Assembly: GCA_025163595.1 (NCBI GenBank)
Contig: CP104100.1
Location: forward strand, 3,410,001-3,474,000
Origin: Phaeobacter sp. G2
GTDB lineage: Bacteria > Pseudomonadota > Alphaproteobacteria > Rhodobacterales > Rhodobacteraceae
Direction: 5' to 3'
Length of the DNA: 64,000 nt
Part shown: positions 8,275 to 16,480 of the stretch, in pieces
How positions within the stretch are numbered: the first letter of the stretch is position 1
How the letters are laid out: each line of letters starts with the position of its first letter
Position numbers and translations under genes: made by a program
The notes under the pieces: model-generated
The model's database searches: none
Told to the model about the DNA's origin: nothing
What the model saw: the letters and a program-made list of their open reading frames with translations, nothing else

Positions 8275-9993
8275 GTGACACATGTACTCTGGCGTGGGGA
8301 TCTCATTCAACGCAGCCGCACCGTTAGCGGTGTGTTTCTGCTTACCTATGCTTTGCTGCATTTCCTGAATATTGCCGCCGGGCTGGTCTCTGCTGATTTC
8401 ATGTTTCAGGTGCAGGAATTCCGTCGCCTGCTCACCGGCCACCCACCTGGCCAGATACTGTTGTTTTCCGCGCTTTTCACGCATTTCTCCCTGGCCCTGT
8501 GGCAGGTTGCCAGCCGCAGAACCCTACGGATGAGCCCGGCACAAGCACTGCAGTTGATCCTGGGGCTTTTGATCCCTCTGCAATTGATCCAGCACCTGAT
8601 CTTCACCAGCTATGCATCCAGCGCCTATGGGCTAGATGACGACATGCCCTCGATCATATTATTGATGTGGAATTCCCCAGAGATCTGGCAACAGTATCTG
8701 CTGCTGCTGGTGGTCTGGGTGCATGGCTGCATTGGGCTGCATATGTGGCTGCGGATCACCGACTGGTGGTCCCGGCTGTTGCCCTACATGATCGGCCTGG
8801 CCGTTCTTGTGCCCTCTCTGGCCCTGGCCGGACTGCTGACCGAAGGCCGTCGCATCTGGTCAGTCTTTATCCGCCCCGGCAATGCCTCGGTGATCCGCGA
8901 CAGTTTTAACTGGCCGAATAACACGGCTTTTGCCCGCCTATATGAGATCTATGATTTTGCCTTTTGGCTGTTCATTGCCCTGCTCAGCGCCGCCGTGCTG
9001 ATCTTTTATCTGCGCCGCTTTATCCGCAAACGGAAATCCCTGCAGATCCGCTATGAAAATGGCACCCAGATCACCATCGAACACGGGCTTACCCTGCTGG
9101 AGATTTCCCAGCTCAACGGCTTGCCGCATACCTCGCTTTGTGGTGGCAAGGGGCGCTGCACCACTTGCCGGATCGAAGTGACCAAGGGGCTGGAAAACCT
9201 CGCCCCACCCAGCAGCGCCGAGGCGCGGACGCTGAAAGCGATCAAAGCCCGTGATAATGTGCGGCTGGCCTGCCAGATCAGGCCAACTGCCTCGCTGTCG
9301 ATCCAGCGTGTCTACCAGGCAAAAGGACGCCGCCAGGTCCATTCAGCCCAGGGCGTGGAAAAAACCATCGCGGTCCTGTTTTTAGATATTCGCGGCTTTA
9401 CCGCACGCTCGGCCGGGTTGCTGCCCTATGACATTGTCTTTCTGCTGAACCGCTTCTTTGATGCTATTGTGCCTGAAATCACCATGGCCGGAGGCACCGT
9501 CGACAAATACATGGGCGATGGGCTGTTGGCCCTGTTTGAAATGAACAGCCCGGAACAGTCGGCCCAAGCAGGTATCACTGCGGCGGGCAATATTGGCGTC
9601 GCATTGGCCCGCTTTAACATGATGCTGGCCTCAGAGGGCGAAGACCCGGTGCGTATCGGCATGGGGCTACATACCGGAACCGTTGTATTGGGGGAAATTG
9701 GCACCACCGACAACGCCCCCCGCACGTTGATCGGCTCCGCAGTAAATGCCGCCAGTCGGCTGGAGGCCAAAACCAAAGAGCTGGGGGTCGAGCTGCTGAT
9801 CTCGGACTCTGTGGTGCAGGCGGCGGGCATGGTCGCGCCACAAGCGATGTTGCAGGACTTTTCCCTGCGCGGCGTCGACCATCCCGTCCGCGCCCTGCCG
9901 GTTGCACAGGCCTCCACCCTGGAACAACTGCTGTCTCCCCTCACAGATCCAGAGGCAACCACATTTGCTGTCGCAACCGACCAGGGGCGCTGA
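8275..9993 (+). CDS. Membrane-anchored [2Fe-2S] class III adenylate cyclase (CyaC-like)
   Basis: The 572-residue protein starts at GTG (8275). Residues 17-250 give about six membrane helices with histidines inside or near them (29, 70, 107, 150, 156), like the 6TM di-heme b anchor of Sinorhizobium CyaC and of succinate/fumarate dehydrogenases. Residues 257-345 form a ferredoxin domain with Cys289, Cys295, Cys298 and Cys333 (C-x5-C-x2-C). Residues 362-560 are a class III cyclase domain with metal aspartates Asp371 and Asp415, and Lys411 in the adenine-specificity position. The layout suggests cAMP synthesis set by the quinone or redox state. Heme and cluster binding are inferred from residues only. 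Confidence 0.85.
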   Translation: MTHVLWRGDLIQRSRTVSGVFLLTYALLHFLNIAAGLVSADFMFQVQEFRRLLTGHPPGQILLFSALFTHFSLALWQVASRRTLRMSPAQALQLILGLLIPLQLIQHLIFTSYASSAYGLDDDMPSIILLMWNSPEIWQQYLLLLVVWVHGCIGLHMWLRITDWWSRLLPYMIGLAVLVPSLALAGLLTEGRRIWSVFIRPGNASVIRDSFNWPNNTAFARLYEIYDFAFWLFIALLSAAVLIFYLRRFIRKRKSLQIRYENGTQITIEHGLTLLEISQLNGLPHTSLCGGKGRCTTCRIEVTKGLENLAPPSSAEARTLKAIKARDNVRLACQIRPTASLSIQRVYQAKGRRQVHSAQGVEKTIAVLFLDIRGFTARSAGLLPYDIVFLLNRFFDAIVPEITMAGGTVDKYMGDGLLALFEMNSPEQSAQAGITAAGNIGVALARFNMMLASEGEDPVRIGMGLHTGTVVLGEIGTTDNAPRTLIGSAVNAASRLEAKTKELGVELLISDSVVQAAGMVAPQAMLQDFSLRGVDHPVRALPVAQASTLEQLLSPLTDPEATTFAVATDQGR

Positions 9994-10234
9994 CCTTCGC
10001 CTCCCCGCCCTTGCGTTGCCCCCCCAACACCAAACGCGCAAACAGGCCAAACTTATCGTTCCAAACTTTTGCCCCGGTGCGGTCCTGTGTCCCCCTCTGG
10101 GGAGCCCACCAGGAACAGCGCCCCCAGAACACCCGATAAATCAAACCAGACTGCGTTGCAGCCCTGCAACGCGGGCCGTTTGCACCAATTTGTGAGATTT
10201 TCCCCCTTTGCAGCTGCAGCAATTTATGCGATGC

Positions 10235-10248
10235 GTTCACGCGTGAAC
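10235..10248. promoter_or_regulatory. 14-bp perfect palindrome upstream of the fusion gene
   Basis: gttcacgcgtgaac is a perfect palindrome ending 19 bases before the start of a gene whose N-terminus is a winged helix. Position and symmetry fit an operator, perhaps for self-control. No binding data can be read from sequence. Confidence 0.5.
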
Positions 10249-10267
10249 ATACACTGATCAAGACACC

Positions 10268-12343
10268 ATGACTGCAGCCAACTCAAATCTTACCCCGGAT
10301 GAGGAAGACCTGCTCTTCCGACTCCTGCGCCAGCTGGACCTGGCGCCGGAGGCCTCGCAGCGCGCGACGGCCTCGGCTTTGGGTATGTCCCTGGGCGGGT
10401 TGAACACCCAGCTGCGCGCGGCTGCGGATGCCGGATTGATCGCAATCAGCGACCGCCCCGGCCCCGACAAACGGCAGCGCTATACCTACACATTGACCAG
10501 GGCTGGCGCCTCCGAAAAACGTCGCCTGACCGATCAATTCCTCTCCCGCAAGCTCGCTGAATACAACGCGCTTTATGCGGAACTCACTGGCACAGCCAGC
10601 GGCTTGCCTCCCATTAAACACAGGACTCATCCAATGCAGAACAATCTGGCTCCTATCCCCGAGCTCTATGTCTCTTATGACTCTGCTCAAAAGCTGAAAA
10701 TTGACGCAGGCGAACTGAAAAGCCACGACCTGACACCGCGCCAGATCTGCGATCTTGAGCTTCTAATGAATGGCGGCTTCAACCCGCTCAAAGGCTTCCT
10801 GACCGAGGATGACTACAACGGCGTTGTGGAAAACATGCGGCTGGCCGATGGGTCGCTCTGGCCGATGCCGATCAACCTGGATGTCTCCGAAGAGTTTGCC
10901 GAGACCCTGGAAGTGGGCGAAGATATCGCCCTGCGCGACCAGGAAGGCGTGATCCTCGCCACCATGACCGTCACCGACCGCTGGACGCCAAACAAGGCCC
11001 GCGAGGCCGAAATGGTATTTGGCGCCGACGATGACGCACATCCCGCGGTCAACTACCTGCACAACCAGGCTGGCAGCATCTATCTGGGCGGCCCTGTCAC
11101 CGGCATCCAGCAGCCGGTGCACTATGATTTCCGCGCCCGCCGCGACACCCCAAATGAGCTGCGCGCCTATTTCCGCAAACTGGGCTGGCGCAAGGTTGTC
11201 GCCTTTCAGACCCGCAACCCGCTGCACCGCGCCCACCAGGAACTGACCTTCCGCGCCGCCCGCGAAGCTCAGGCCAACCTGCTGATCCATCCGGTTGTCG
11301 GCATGACCAAGCCCGGCGACGTTGATCACTTTACCCGCGTGCGCTGCTACGAGGCCGTTCTGGACAAATACCCAGCCTCGACCACTGCGATGAGCCTGCT
11401 GAACCTGGCAATGCGTATGGCCGGCCCACGGGAAGCCGTCTGGCACGGGCTGATCCGCAAAAACCACGGTTGCACCCATTTCATCGTTGGCCGCGACCAC
11501 GCCGGCCCCGGCAAAAACTCTGCCGGTGAAGATTTCTACGGCCCCTATGATGCGCAGGAACTCTTCCGCACCCATCAAGAAGAAATGGGCATCGAAATGG
11601 TCGATTTCAAACATATGGTTTGGGTATCGGAACGCGCGCAGTATGAGGCCATCGACGAGATCGAAGACAAGGATGATGTGACCATCCTCAACATCTCGGG
11701 CACCGAACTGCGCCGCCGTCTGGCCGAAGGTTTGGAAATCCCCGAGTGGTTCTCCTTCCCCGAGGTGGTCAAAGAACTGCGCCGCACCAAGCCACCGCGC
11801 TCCAAGCAGGGCTTCACCGTTTTCCTGACCGGGTTGTCTGGGTCGGGTAAATCCACCATCGCCAACGCGCTGATGGTCAAGCTGATGGAAATGGGTGGTC
11901 GTCCGGTGACCTTGCTGGATGGGGATATCGTGCGTAAAAACCTCAGCTCCGAGCTGGGCTTCTCCAAAGAGCACCGCGATCTCAACATCCGCCGCATCGG
12001 TTATGTCGCGTCGGAAATCACCAAGAACGGCGGTATCGCCATCTGTGCGCCCATTGCCCCCTATGCAACCACCCGCCGCGCCGTGCGCGAAGACGTGGAA
12101 GCCTTTGGCGCCTTTGTTGAAGTGCATGTCGCCACCTCGCTGGAAGAATGCGAGCGCCGCGACCGCAAGGGTCTGTATAAGCTGGCTCGCGAAGGCAAGA
12201 TCAAAGAGTTCACCGGGATCTCCGACCCCTATGATGTGCCAGTCAACCCAGAGCTGAGCGTAGAAACCGAAAATGTTGATGTGGACAACTGCGCCCATCA
12301 GGTTCTGCTCAAGTTGGAAAACATGGGGCTGATCGCAGGCTAA
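10268..12343 (+). CDS. sat/cysC: MarR-like winged helix fused to ATP sulfurylase / APS kinase
   Basis: One open frame of 691 residues. Residues 1-115 resemble EPS-associated MarR-type regulators (ASALGMSLGGLNTQLRAA, then RYTYTLTRAGASEKRRL). A linker follows, then Met123 (base 10634) starts a 569-residue enzyme matching the usual Sat/CysC length: ATP sulfurylase with QTRNPLHRAH at 314 and GRDHAGPG, then APS kinase with P-loop GLSGSGKST at 522. Together these make APS and PAPS from sulfate and ATP. An acagga stretch before base 10634 could allow internal initiation. Either it is a true fusion, or two genes merged by a lost stop; taa at 10615 lies in another frame. Confidence 0.9.
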   Translation: MTAANSNLTPDEEDLLFRLLRQLDLAPEASQRATASALGMSLGGLNTQLRAAADAGLIAISDRPGPDKRQRYTYTLTRAGASEKRRLTDQFLSRKLAEYNALYAELTGTASGLPPIKHRTHPMQNNLAPIPELYVSYDSAQKLKIDAGELKSHDLTPRQICDLELLMNGGFNPLKGFLTEDDYNGVVENMRLADGSLWPMPINLDVSEEFAETLEVGEDIALRDQEGVILATMTVTDRWTPNKAREAEMVFGADDDAHPAVNYLHNQAGSIYLGGPVTGIQQPVHYDFRARRDTPNELRAYFRKLGWRKVVAFQTRNPLHRAHQELTFRAAREAQANLLIHPVVGMTKPGDVDHFTRVRCYEAVLDKYPASTTAMSLLNLAMRMAGPREAVWHGLIRKNHGCTHFIVGRDHAGPGKNSAGEDFYGPYDAQELFRTHQEEMGIEMVDFKHMVWVSERAQYEAIDEIEDKDDVTILNISGTELRRRLAEGLEIPEWFSFPEVVKELRRTKPPRSKQGFTVFLTGLSGSGKSTIANALMVKLMEMGGRPVTLLDGDIVRKNLSSELGFSKEHRDLNIRRIGYVASEITKNGGIAICAPIAPYATTRRAVREDVEAFGAFVEVHVATSLEECERRDRKGLYKLAREGKIKEFTGISDPYDVPVNPELSVETENVDVDNCAHQVLLKLENMGLIAG

Positions 12344-12395
12344 GCCGCCTGCCCGAACTGCCAACCCGAGCAGCCTGGGCAATCGCCCTGAACAG

Positions 12396-12432
12396 ATAAA
12401 CGGCCCGTCCTTCCCAAGGACGGGCCGTTTAT
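12396..12432 (+). terminator. Strong hairpin terminator after sat/cysC
   Basis: A perfect 17-bp stem (5' arm starting ataaacggcccg) closes over a ccc loop, with the 3' arm ending in gtttat and ttgt following. It lies 52 bases past the stop, where one expects the end of the transcript. The symmetrical arms could also stop transcription arriving from the convergent GT10 gene. Confidence 0.9.
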
Positions 12433-12537
12433 TTGTCAGTCTCAGTCTCACCGTGGTTTTCCGCGATTACGGCGCGCCCCGGCGGACCTGAGTAAACTTC
12501 AGTTAATTGCGAAAGCCCTGCCTGAAACAGACCGCAG

Positions 12538-13428
12538 CTACAGACTGTCACGCAGGGCACGGGCGGCGCGCAACGACAGGTCGCCATAGTCTGCTGCGGC
12601 CTGTTTCAGGCGCCGCAAAGCAGGCAATCGCCGGGCATAGTCCTCTGGGCCGATCTGCTGAAACGCAGCCTCGAACTCCGCTTGGTTGCGGCAAAGAATG
12701 ATTCCCTCGCCCTCAAAGAAATCACTGATATTCGGACAGCCCCAATACAGCGGCACCGTTTCACAAAGAATCGCATCAATCAGTTTTTCCGTGAAGCAGT
12801 TTTGCTCGCGCACATTTTCGATCACCACGGAATAGCGATAAGGTGCCAGCCCTTCCGATTTATCCTCAAAGGCCTTGTAGCCACGGCCCAGAATCTCCGC
12901 CTCGGGCATCTGCGCCTGCAGGTAGGCCACAATCTGATGGCGCAGCTTATGGCCAGGGTGATCATTCTTGGCCGACGCGATCAGCGACAACTCTTTGGTT
13001 TTGGCGATCTGCAGCTCTTGCCACTCCGGCACCCAGGTGGTGCCAAAGGGCAGCATCAGCCCATTTGGCAACCGCGCCAAGAGCTGGGGGTCATAGGTAA
13101 AGACACGGAAAAAGCGCCGCGCACTTAGCCGCAATATGCGGTGGTGATCCGCAGACATGATCTTGGGTTCTGCCACAATCATCGAAATCCGCGCCGGGCA
13201 GCAGCGATGCGACTGGATATGCATGGCCCGCTTGGCAAAGACGATCAGGTGATCCTGCGGCGCCATGTGTTTGACCTGTTTTCCAACCAGCCGATCAGGG
13301 CAGCCCAAAGGCCACTCCATCTCGCTGAGCGGGCGTTCGGCCAGGGCTTTGCCCAGTTTGCCACCATAGGGCATCACTGCAATCGCCGGCGGCGCGACAT
13401 GGGCTGTCTCTGGGCCTGTCATAGTCAT
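12538..13428 (-). CDS. Family GT10 (fucosyltransferase-like) glycosyltransferase
   Basis: The 296-residue protein carries the GT10 C-terminal core: YRYSVVIENVREQNCFTEKL, then IDAILCETVPLYWGCPNI. This corresponds to the nucleotide-sugar-binding FxxxFENS...YVTEK...PVYxG pattern of alpha-1,3/4-fucosyltransferases. There is no signal peptide or membrane segment, so it acts at the cytosolic face on a lipid-linked or LPS-type acceptor. The actual donor sugar is uncertain. It is convergent with the sulfate-activating gene, separated by a strong terminator. A second Met two codons in is an equal choice of start. Confidence 0.82.
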   Translation of the reverse strand: MTMTGPETAHVAPPAIAVMPYGGKLGKALAERPLSEMEWPLGCPDRLVGKQVKHMAPQDHLIVFAKRAMHIQSHRCCPARISMIVAEPKIMSADHHRILRLSARRFFRVFTYDPQLLARLPNGLMLPFGTTWVPEWQELQIAKTKELSLIASAKNDHPGHKLRHQIVAYLQAQMPEAEILGRGYKAFEDKSEGLAPYRYSVVIENVREQNCFTEKLIDAILCETVPLYWGCPNISDFFEGEGIILCRNQAEFEAAFQQIGPEDYARRLPALRRLKQAAADYGDLSLRAARALRDSL

Positions 13429-13455
13429 CGGTTCCCGTCAGTTCAGGATCTGAGA

Positions 13456-14340
13456 TCAGGTTTGATCCGGCAGGTCAACAGAGCCGCGCATCAAAACGAA
13501 GCCGGTGCCGGACACCTTTATGCCCTGCAAGGCATCACAAGGGCCCAGCCGGGTGACCCGCGCCATGCCCGGTCGCCCCATTCCGTGGCCCTGTTCCGCA
13601 ACAAAACTGTCCTGTTGCATAAGGCCATTGCGCCACAGATAGGCCGCCATCGCCCCGGTAGCAGAGCCGGTAAAGGGATCTTCGGGCGGGCTGGGCGGCG
13701 CCATCAACAGCCGCGAATAGGTATCCCCCAAATCGGTTGCCCCCTGCAGGGTCACCAGAAACGGCTCCATCATATCAATGCCATCCGCCCCCAGCGCCTG
13801 GCCCAGCCTGGCCAGCGCCGGAAGATCAAGCTGCGCCTGCGCCAAGGCGGTCTGATCTTTGAGCACCGTTATGCAGAAGGGCAATCCGGTTGATACCTTT
13901 TGCGGCGCGCCCAAAATCGCCTCAACCGGCAATGAAATTGCCGCTGCCACCAGAGCGGGATCAGGTTTTGGCCCGAACTCTGGCGCAATCTGGGTCATTT
14001 CAATCTGATCGCCCGCAATGGTCACCGGCACGATGCCGGCGCCGGTCTCCAGCCGGATCTGACCCTCGCCAATCAACCCACGGTCACGCATCGCGGCCAC
14101 GGTGGCAATTGTGGGGTGACCCGCAAAGGGGATCTCGCGGCTGGCAAGAAAATAGCGCACCCGAATGTCGGCCAGATCAGACGGGCCGGTAAATGTACAT
14201 TCAACCAAAGACGTTTCACGCACATAGGCAGTGCAGGTCTCCACTGGCAAATGGGCGCCACCATGTACAACAGCGCAGCCATTGCCGCCAAAGGCCCGGT
14301 CCGAAAAGGCATCGACCCAGTCAAAATCAAATCTGCTCAT
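13456..14340 (-). CDS. PhzF family isomerase/epimerase
   Basis: From the Met at 14340 the protein has 294 residues, typical of PhzF relatives. An aggggcgg ribosome binding site supports this start over the two upstream Mets. The N-terminal half has FDWVDAFSDRAFGGNGCAVV and the catalytic Glu in VRETSLVEC; the second half repeats the fold with EDPFTGSATGAMAAYLWR. The family catalyses proton-shift isomerisation; PhzF itself acts in phenazine synthesis, but most relatives such as YddE have no known substrate. Only 27 bases separate it from the GT10 gene, so co-transcription is likely. Confidence 0.9.
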   Translation of the reverse strand: MSRFDFDWVDAFSDRAFGGNGCAVVHGGAHLPVETCTAYVRETSLVECTFTGPSDLADIRVRYFLASREIPFAGHPTIATVAAMRDRGLIGEGQIRLETGAGIVPVTIAGDQIEMTQIAPEFGPKPDPALVAAAISLPVEAILGAPQKVSTGLPFCITVLKDQTALAQAQLDLPALARLGQALGADGIDMMEPFLVTLQGATDLGDTYSRLLMAPPSPPEDPFTGSATGAMAAYLWRNGLMQQDSFVAEQGHGMGRPGMARVTRLGPCDALQGIKVSGTGFVLMRGSVDLPDQT

Positions 14341-14473
14341 CGAGCCGCCCCTATCTGCTTGATTCATTTGCGGGAAGCCTAGCCAAGATTGGGCTGAGGT
14401 TAAACCTCCCGCAAGAGCCAAGCCAATCGCCCGGGATCAGCTCAGTTCAGGCACGACAGTCGCGATCTGCGCC

Positions 14474-14707
14474 TTAGTGCACCGCAACCGGCGAGAAATC
14501 GTTTTGCCGGGCCAGAACAAAGGCCAGCTTGCGGTCGGTCACCACGGCGAGCTGTTCACCTTCGGCATCATGCACCGCATAAAGCTGTTCGCGACCTTCG
14601 GCACTGGCCTGCATGTCTTTTGGCAGATCACCAACGGCAACCGTTTTTACATAGACAATGCGCGCGCCAGACGCGTCGGAAGTAGAGTTGTCAAAAGGAG
14701 TATGCAT
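14474..14707 (-). CDS. DUF1150 family protein
   Basis: A 77-residue acidic protein of the DUF1150 family, recognisable by IVYVKTVAVGDLPKDM and the close LYAVHDAEGEQLAVVTDRKL with FVLARQNDFSPVAVH. It starts five bases after the Hsp20 stop codon, so the two are one operon; this pairing is widespread in alphaproteobacteria. The function is unknown, but the linkage points to heat or protein-folding stress. No signal peptide or membrane segment is present. Confidence 0.9.
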   Translation of the reverse strand: MHTPFDNSTSDASGARIVYVKTVAVGDLPKDMQASAEGREQLYAVHDAEGEQLAVVTDRKLAFVLARQNDFSPVAVH

Positions 14708-14712
14708 GTTTC

Positions 14713-15126
14713 TTAACCCTTCTTGATATTGATTGTCTGAACCACGGTTTCCGGACGCGATCGCGTAAGATCCACGTGCAAAAGCCCGTTTTCCATCACG
14801 GCCTCGCCAACGTCGACCCCATCGGCCAGCACAAACATGCGCTGAAACTGCCGGGCAGCGATTCCACGGTGCAGGAAGACCCGCCCGTCACTGTCTTCGC
14901 CCTGACGGCCCCGGATCACCAACTGGCGATCCTCAACTGTTATGGCCAGGTCCTGCTCGGCAAAGCCAGCCACCGCGAGGGTGATGCGATAAGAAAAGTC
15001 GGAAGTTTGTTCAATGTTGTAAGGCGGATAGCCTTCGTTACCGGATTTGGCTGAGCGTTCCAGAAGGCGTTCCAACTGCTCAAACCCCAGCATATGCGGG
15101 TAAGACCCCAGAGTGAGTTTCGACAC
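14713..15126 (-). CDS. Hsp20/alpha-crystallin family small heat shock protein
   Basis: The 137-residue chaperone has the alpha-crystallin domain from about residue 35: YNIEQTSDFSYRITLAVAGF, then VEDRQLVIRGRQ and ending in ENGLLHVDLTR. The IBP-type N-terminus (PHMLGFEQLERLLE) resembles IbpA/B. It holds unfolding proteins in the cytosol for later refolding by ATP-dependent chaperones. It is followed in the operon by DUF1150. A plausible heat-shock sigma promoter lies about 65-95 bases upstream and is listed separately. Confidence 0.95.
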   Translation of the reverse strand: MSKLTLGSYPHMLGFEQLERLLERSAKSGNEGYPPYNIEQTSDFSYRITLAVAGFAEQDLAITVEDRQLVIRGRQGEDSDGRVFLHRGIAARQFQRMFVLADGVDVGEAVMENGLLHVDLTRSRPETVVQTINIKKG

Positions 15127-15192
15127 GTGTATCGTCCTTTTGCTTCAAAGCGACGTTAATCAGCAGTCCCATGGCGGCAACTGCTTGCATAG

Positions 15193-15221
15193 AATATGGT
15201 AAGTTCTCTCGAATTCTCAAG
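15193..15221 (-). promoter_or_regulatory. Candidate RpoH (sigma-32) promoter for hsp20
   Basis: On the minus strand cttgag (-35, 15216-15221) is followed after 17 bases by catatt (-10, 15193-15198, within ccatattc). This matches the alphaproteobacterial heat-shock sigma pattern (CTTGAA, then C-rich CCATAT) in sequence and spacing. It would give a leader of about 60 bases before the Hsp20 start. Confidence 0.55.
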
Positions 15222-15304
15222 ACTATGGCGACAAGGTCTAGCGGAAAAGACGTTAAAGAAGTATCTTGTCCTCTACCCGAGCCCTTCTGTATTTTGAGTC
15301 GCCA

Positions 15305-15529
15305 ATGAATGAATCAGCCGATATTTCCATGAAAACCGATGAGGTTCTCAAAGTGGAGCTGGAAGTGTTTCGCAGGCAGCACCGGGATCTGGACGAGGCA
15401 ATCACCGCACTGCAAGAGCGCGGCACCAGCGATCAGCTGACGATACGGCGACTGAAAAAGCAAAAGCTGGGGCTGAAGGATAAAATTTCCCAAATCGAAG
15501 ACCGGCTGACCCCTGATATTATTGCCTAA
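15305..15529 (+). CDS. YdcH family (DUF465) small protein
   Basis: A 74-residue protein predicted to be a helical hairpin. The family core is visible as ELEVFRRQHRDLDEAITALQ, then a loop (RGTSDQLTIRRLKKQKLGLK) and a C-terminal helix ending IEDRLTPDIIA. YdcH proteins are common in Proteobacteria and have no established function. The frame also opens 13 codons earlier at a TTG, and a later Met at 15332 is possible; the ATG at 15305 gives the usual size. The ribosome binding site is weak for every candidate. Confidence 0.82.
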   Translation: MNESADISMKTDEVLKVELEVFRRQHRDLDEAITALQERGTSDQLTIRRLKKQKLGLKDKISQIEDRLTPDIIA

Positions 15530-15979
15530 CCCTCCCCCGTACTATCGCGATACCCCGCCTGATTGGCCCCGCCAAGCCAGCTCTCCCGCGTGGCGGCAGT
15601 GGCGGCAAAGCCACCCCACACGCCCCTTGGGCCCGGCAGCGCGCCTGTCGGCGCGCTGCCTTGGCGCGATTATTCATCGCGCCGCACCGCGCAACGCGCG
15701 GTGCCATGCCCAACCGGGCATATGGCAGCTTGCTGCCATTTTGCCTGGGCGGGAGCCCCCCTTTTTTCTTGTTTCTTGCCCAAACGGGAGCGCCCCTTCT
15801 TCCCCAGGCATTAGCGCCACCTTGGCGCACTATCAGAACCTTAATCAAAAGCCCGAAACGCGCAGCCCCCACTCGTAGCATTGTCGCATTGCACCACAGG
15901 CAAGTTTGACTATAGTGCGGCTTCCTTCCACCCCAGCAGCTCTCCACCGTGGAGACTGCGGCATGACAGGACAGATCAC
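15530..15979. other. Structured intergenic region before purE
   Basis: These 450 bases have no supported gene. The middle is packed with hairpins (separate entry), followed by gggagcccccc, a T-run and AT-poor sequence up to purE. Translated frames here are low-complexity Arg/Ala/Pro runs of the kind expected from GC-rich hairpins. Confidence 0.6.
15635..15739. repeat. Array of five back-to-back perfect hairpins
   Basis: Five perfect inverted repeats follow one another with at most two bases between them. They are 15635-15660 (11-bp arms, loop tgtc), 15663-15683 (8 bp, loop tattc), 15684-15704 (9 bp, loop aac), 15706-15721 (6 bp, loop aacc) and 15722-15739 (8 bp, loop tt). Such compact arrays resemble dispersed palindromic repeats or a structured RNA. 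Whether related copies exist elsewhere in the genome cannot be seen here. Confidence 0.85.
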
Positions 15980-16480
15980 ATGCCAAACACCCCCAGCGAC
16001 ATCAAAGTGGGCATCATCATGGGCAGCCAATCTGATTGGCCAACAATGAAAGAAGCCGCCACGCTCCTGGATGAGCTCGCCGTTCCCTATGAAGCCAAGA
16101 TCGTCTCGGCCCACCGCACCCCTGACCGGCTGTGGTCCTACGGCAAATCGGCAGCGGAGCGCGGCTTGCAGGTGATCATCGCTGGTGCTGGCGGCGCAGC
16201 CCATCTGCCGGGTATGGTGGCTTCCAAAACACGCGTGCCGGTTGTGGGCGTGCCGGTTCAGACCCGGGCGCTCTCCGGTGTCGACTCGCTTTATTCCATC
16301 GTCCAGATGCCCAAGGGCTTCCCCGTTGCCACCATGGCCATTGGCGCCGCCGGGGCTGCCAATGCCGGGCTCATGGCCGCCGGTATCCTGGCCCTGCAGG
16401 ACCCCGCCCTCGCCGAGCGTCTGGACGCCTGGCGCGCGGCGCTGTCTGCCTCGATCCCTGAGGAGCCCATCGATGACTGA
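15980..16480 (+). CDS. purE: N5-carboxyaminoimidazole ribonucleotide mutase
   Basis: The 166-residue enzyme starts [20 protein letters not shown]; the 33 codons upstream in the same frame are not conserved. The signature blocks are GSQSDWPTM, the AHRTPDR loop, [15 protein letters not shown] and [12 protein letters not shown]. PurE class I moves the carboxyl group of N5-CAIR to make CAIR in purine synthesis, and it acts on the product of PurK. The stop overlaps the purK start by eight bases, giving a coupled purEK pair. Confidence 0.97.
   Translation: MPNTPSDIKVGIIMGSQSDWPTMKEAATLLDELAVPYEAKIVSAHRTPDRLWSYGKSAAERGLQVIIAGAGGAAHLPGMVASKTRVPVVGVPVQTRALSGVDSLYSIVQMPKGFPVATMAIGAAGAANAGLMAAGILALQDPALAERLDAWRAALSASIPEEPIDD

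Noticed and set aside
10763..12451. 562-residue open frame antisense to sat/cysC
   Set aside because: It is the codon-position shadow of a strongly conserved enzyme in GC-rich DNA and shows no family motif.
15554..15567. 14-base match cccgcctgattggc also at 53124-53137
   Set aside because: A shared 14-mer is expected by chance in a window of this size, so it does not prove a repeat family.
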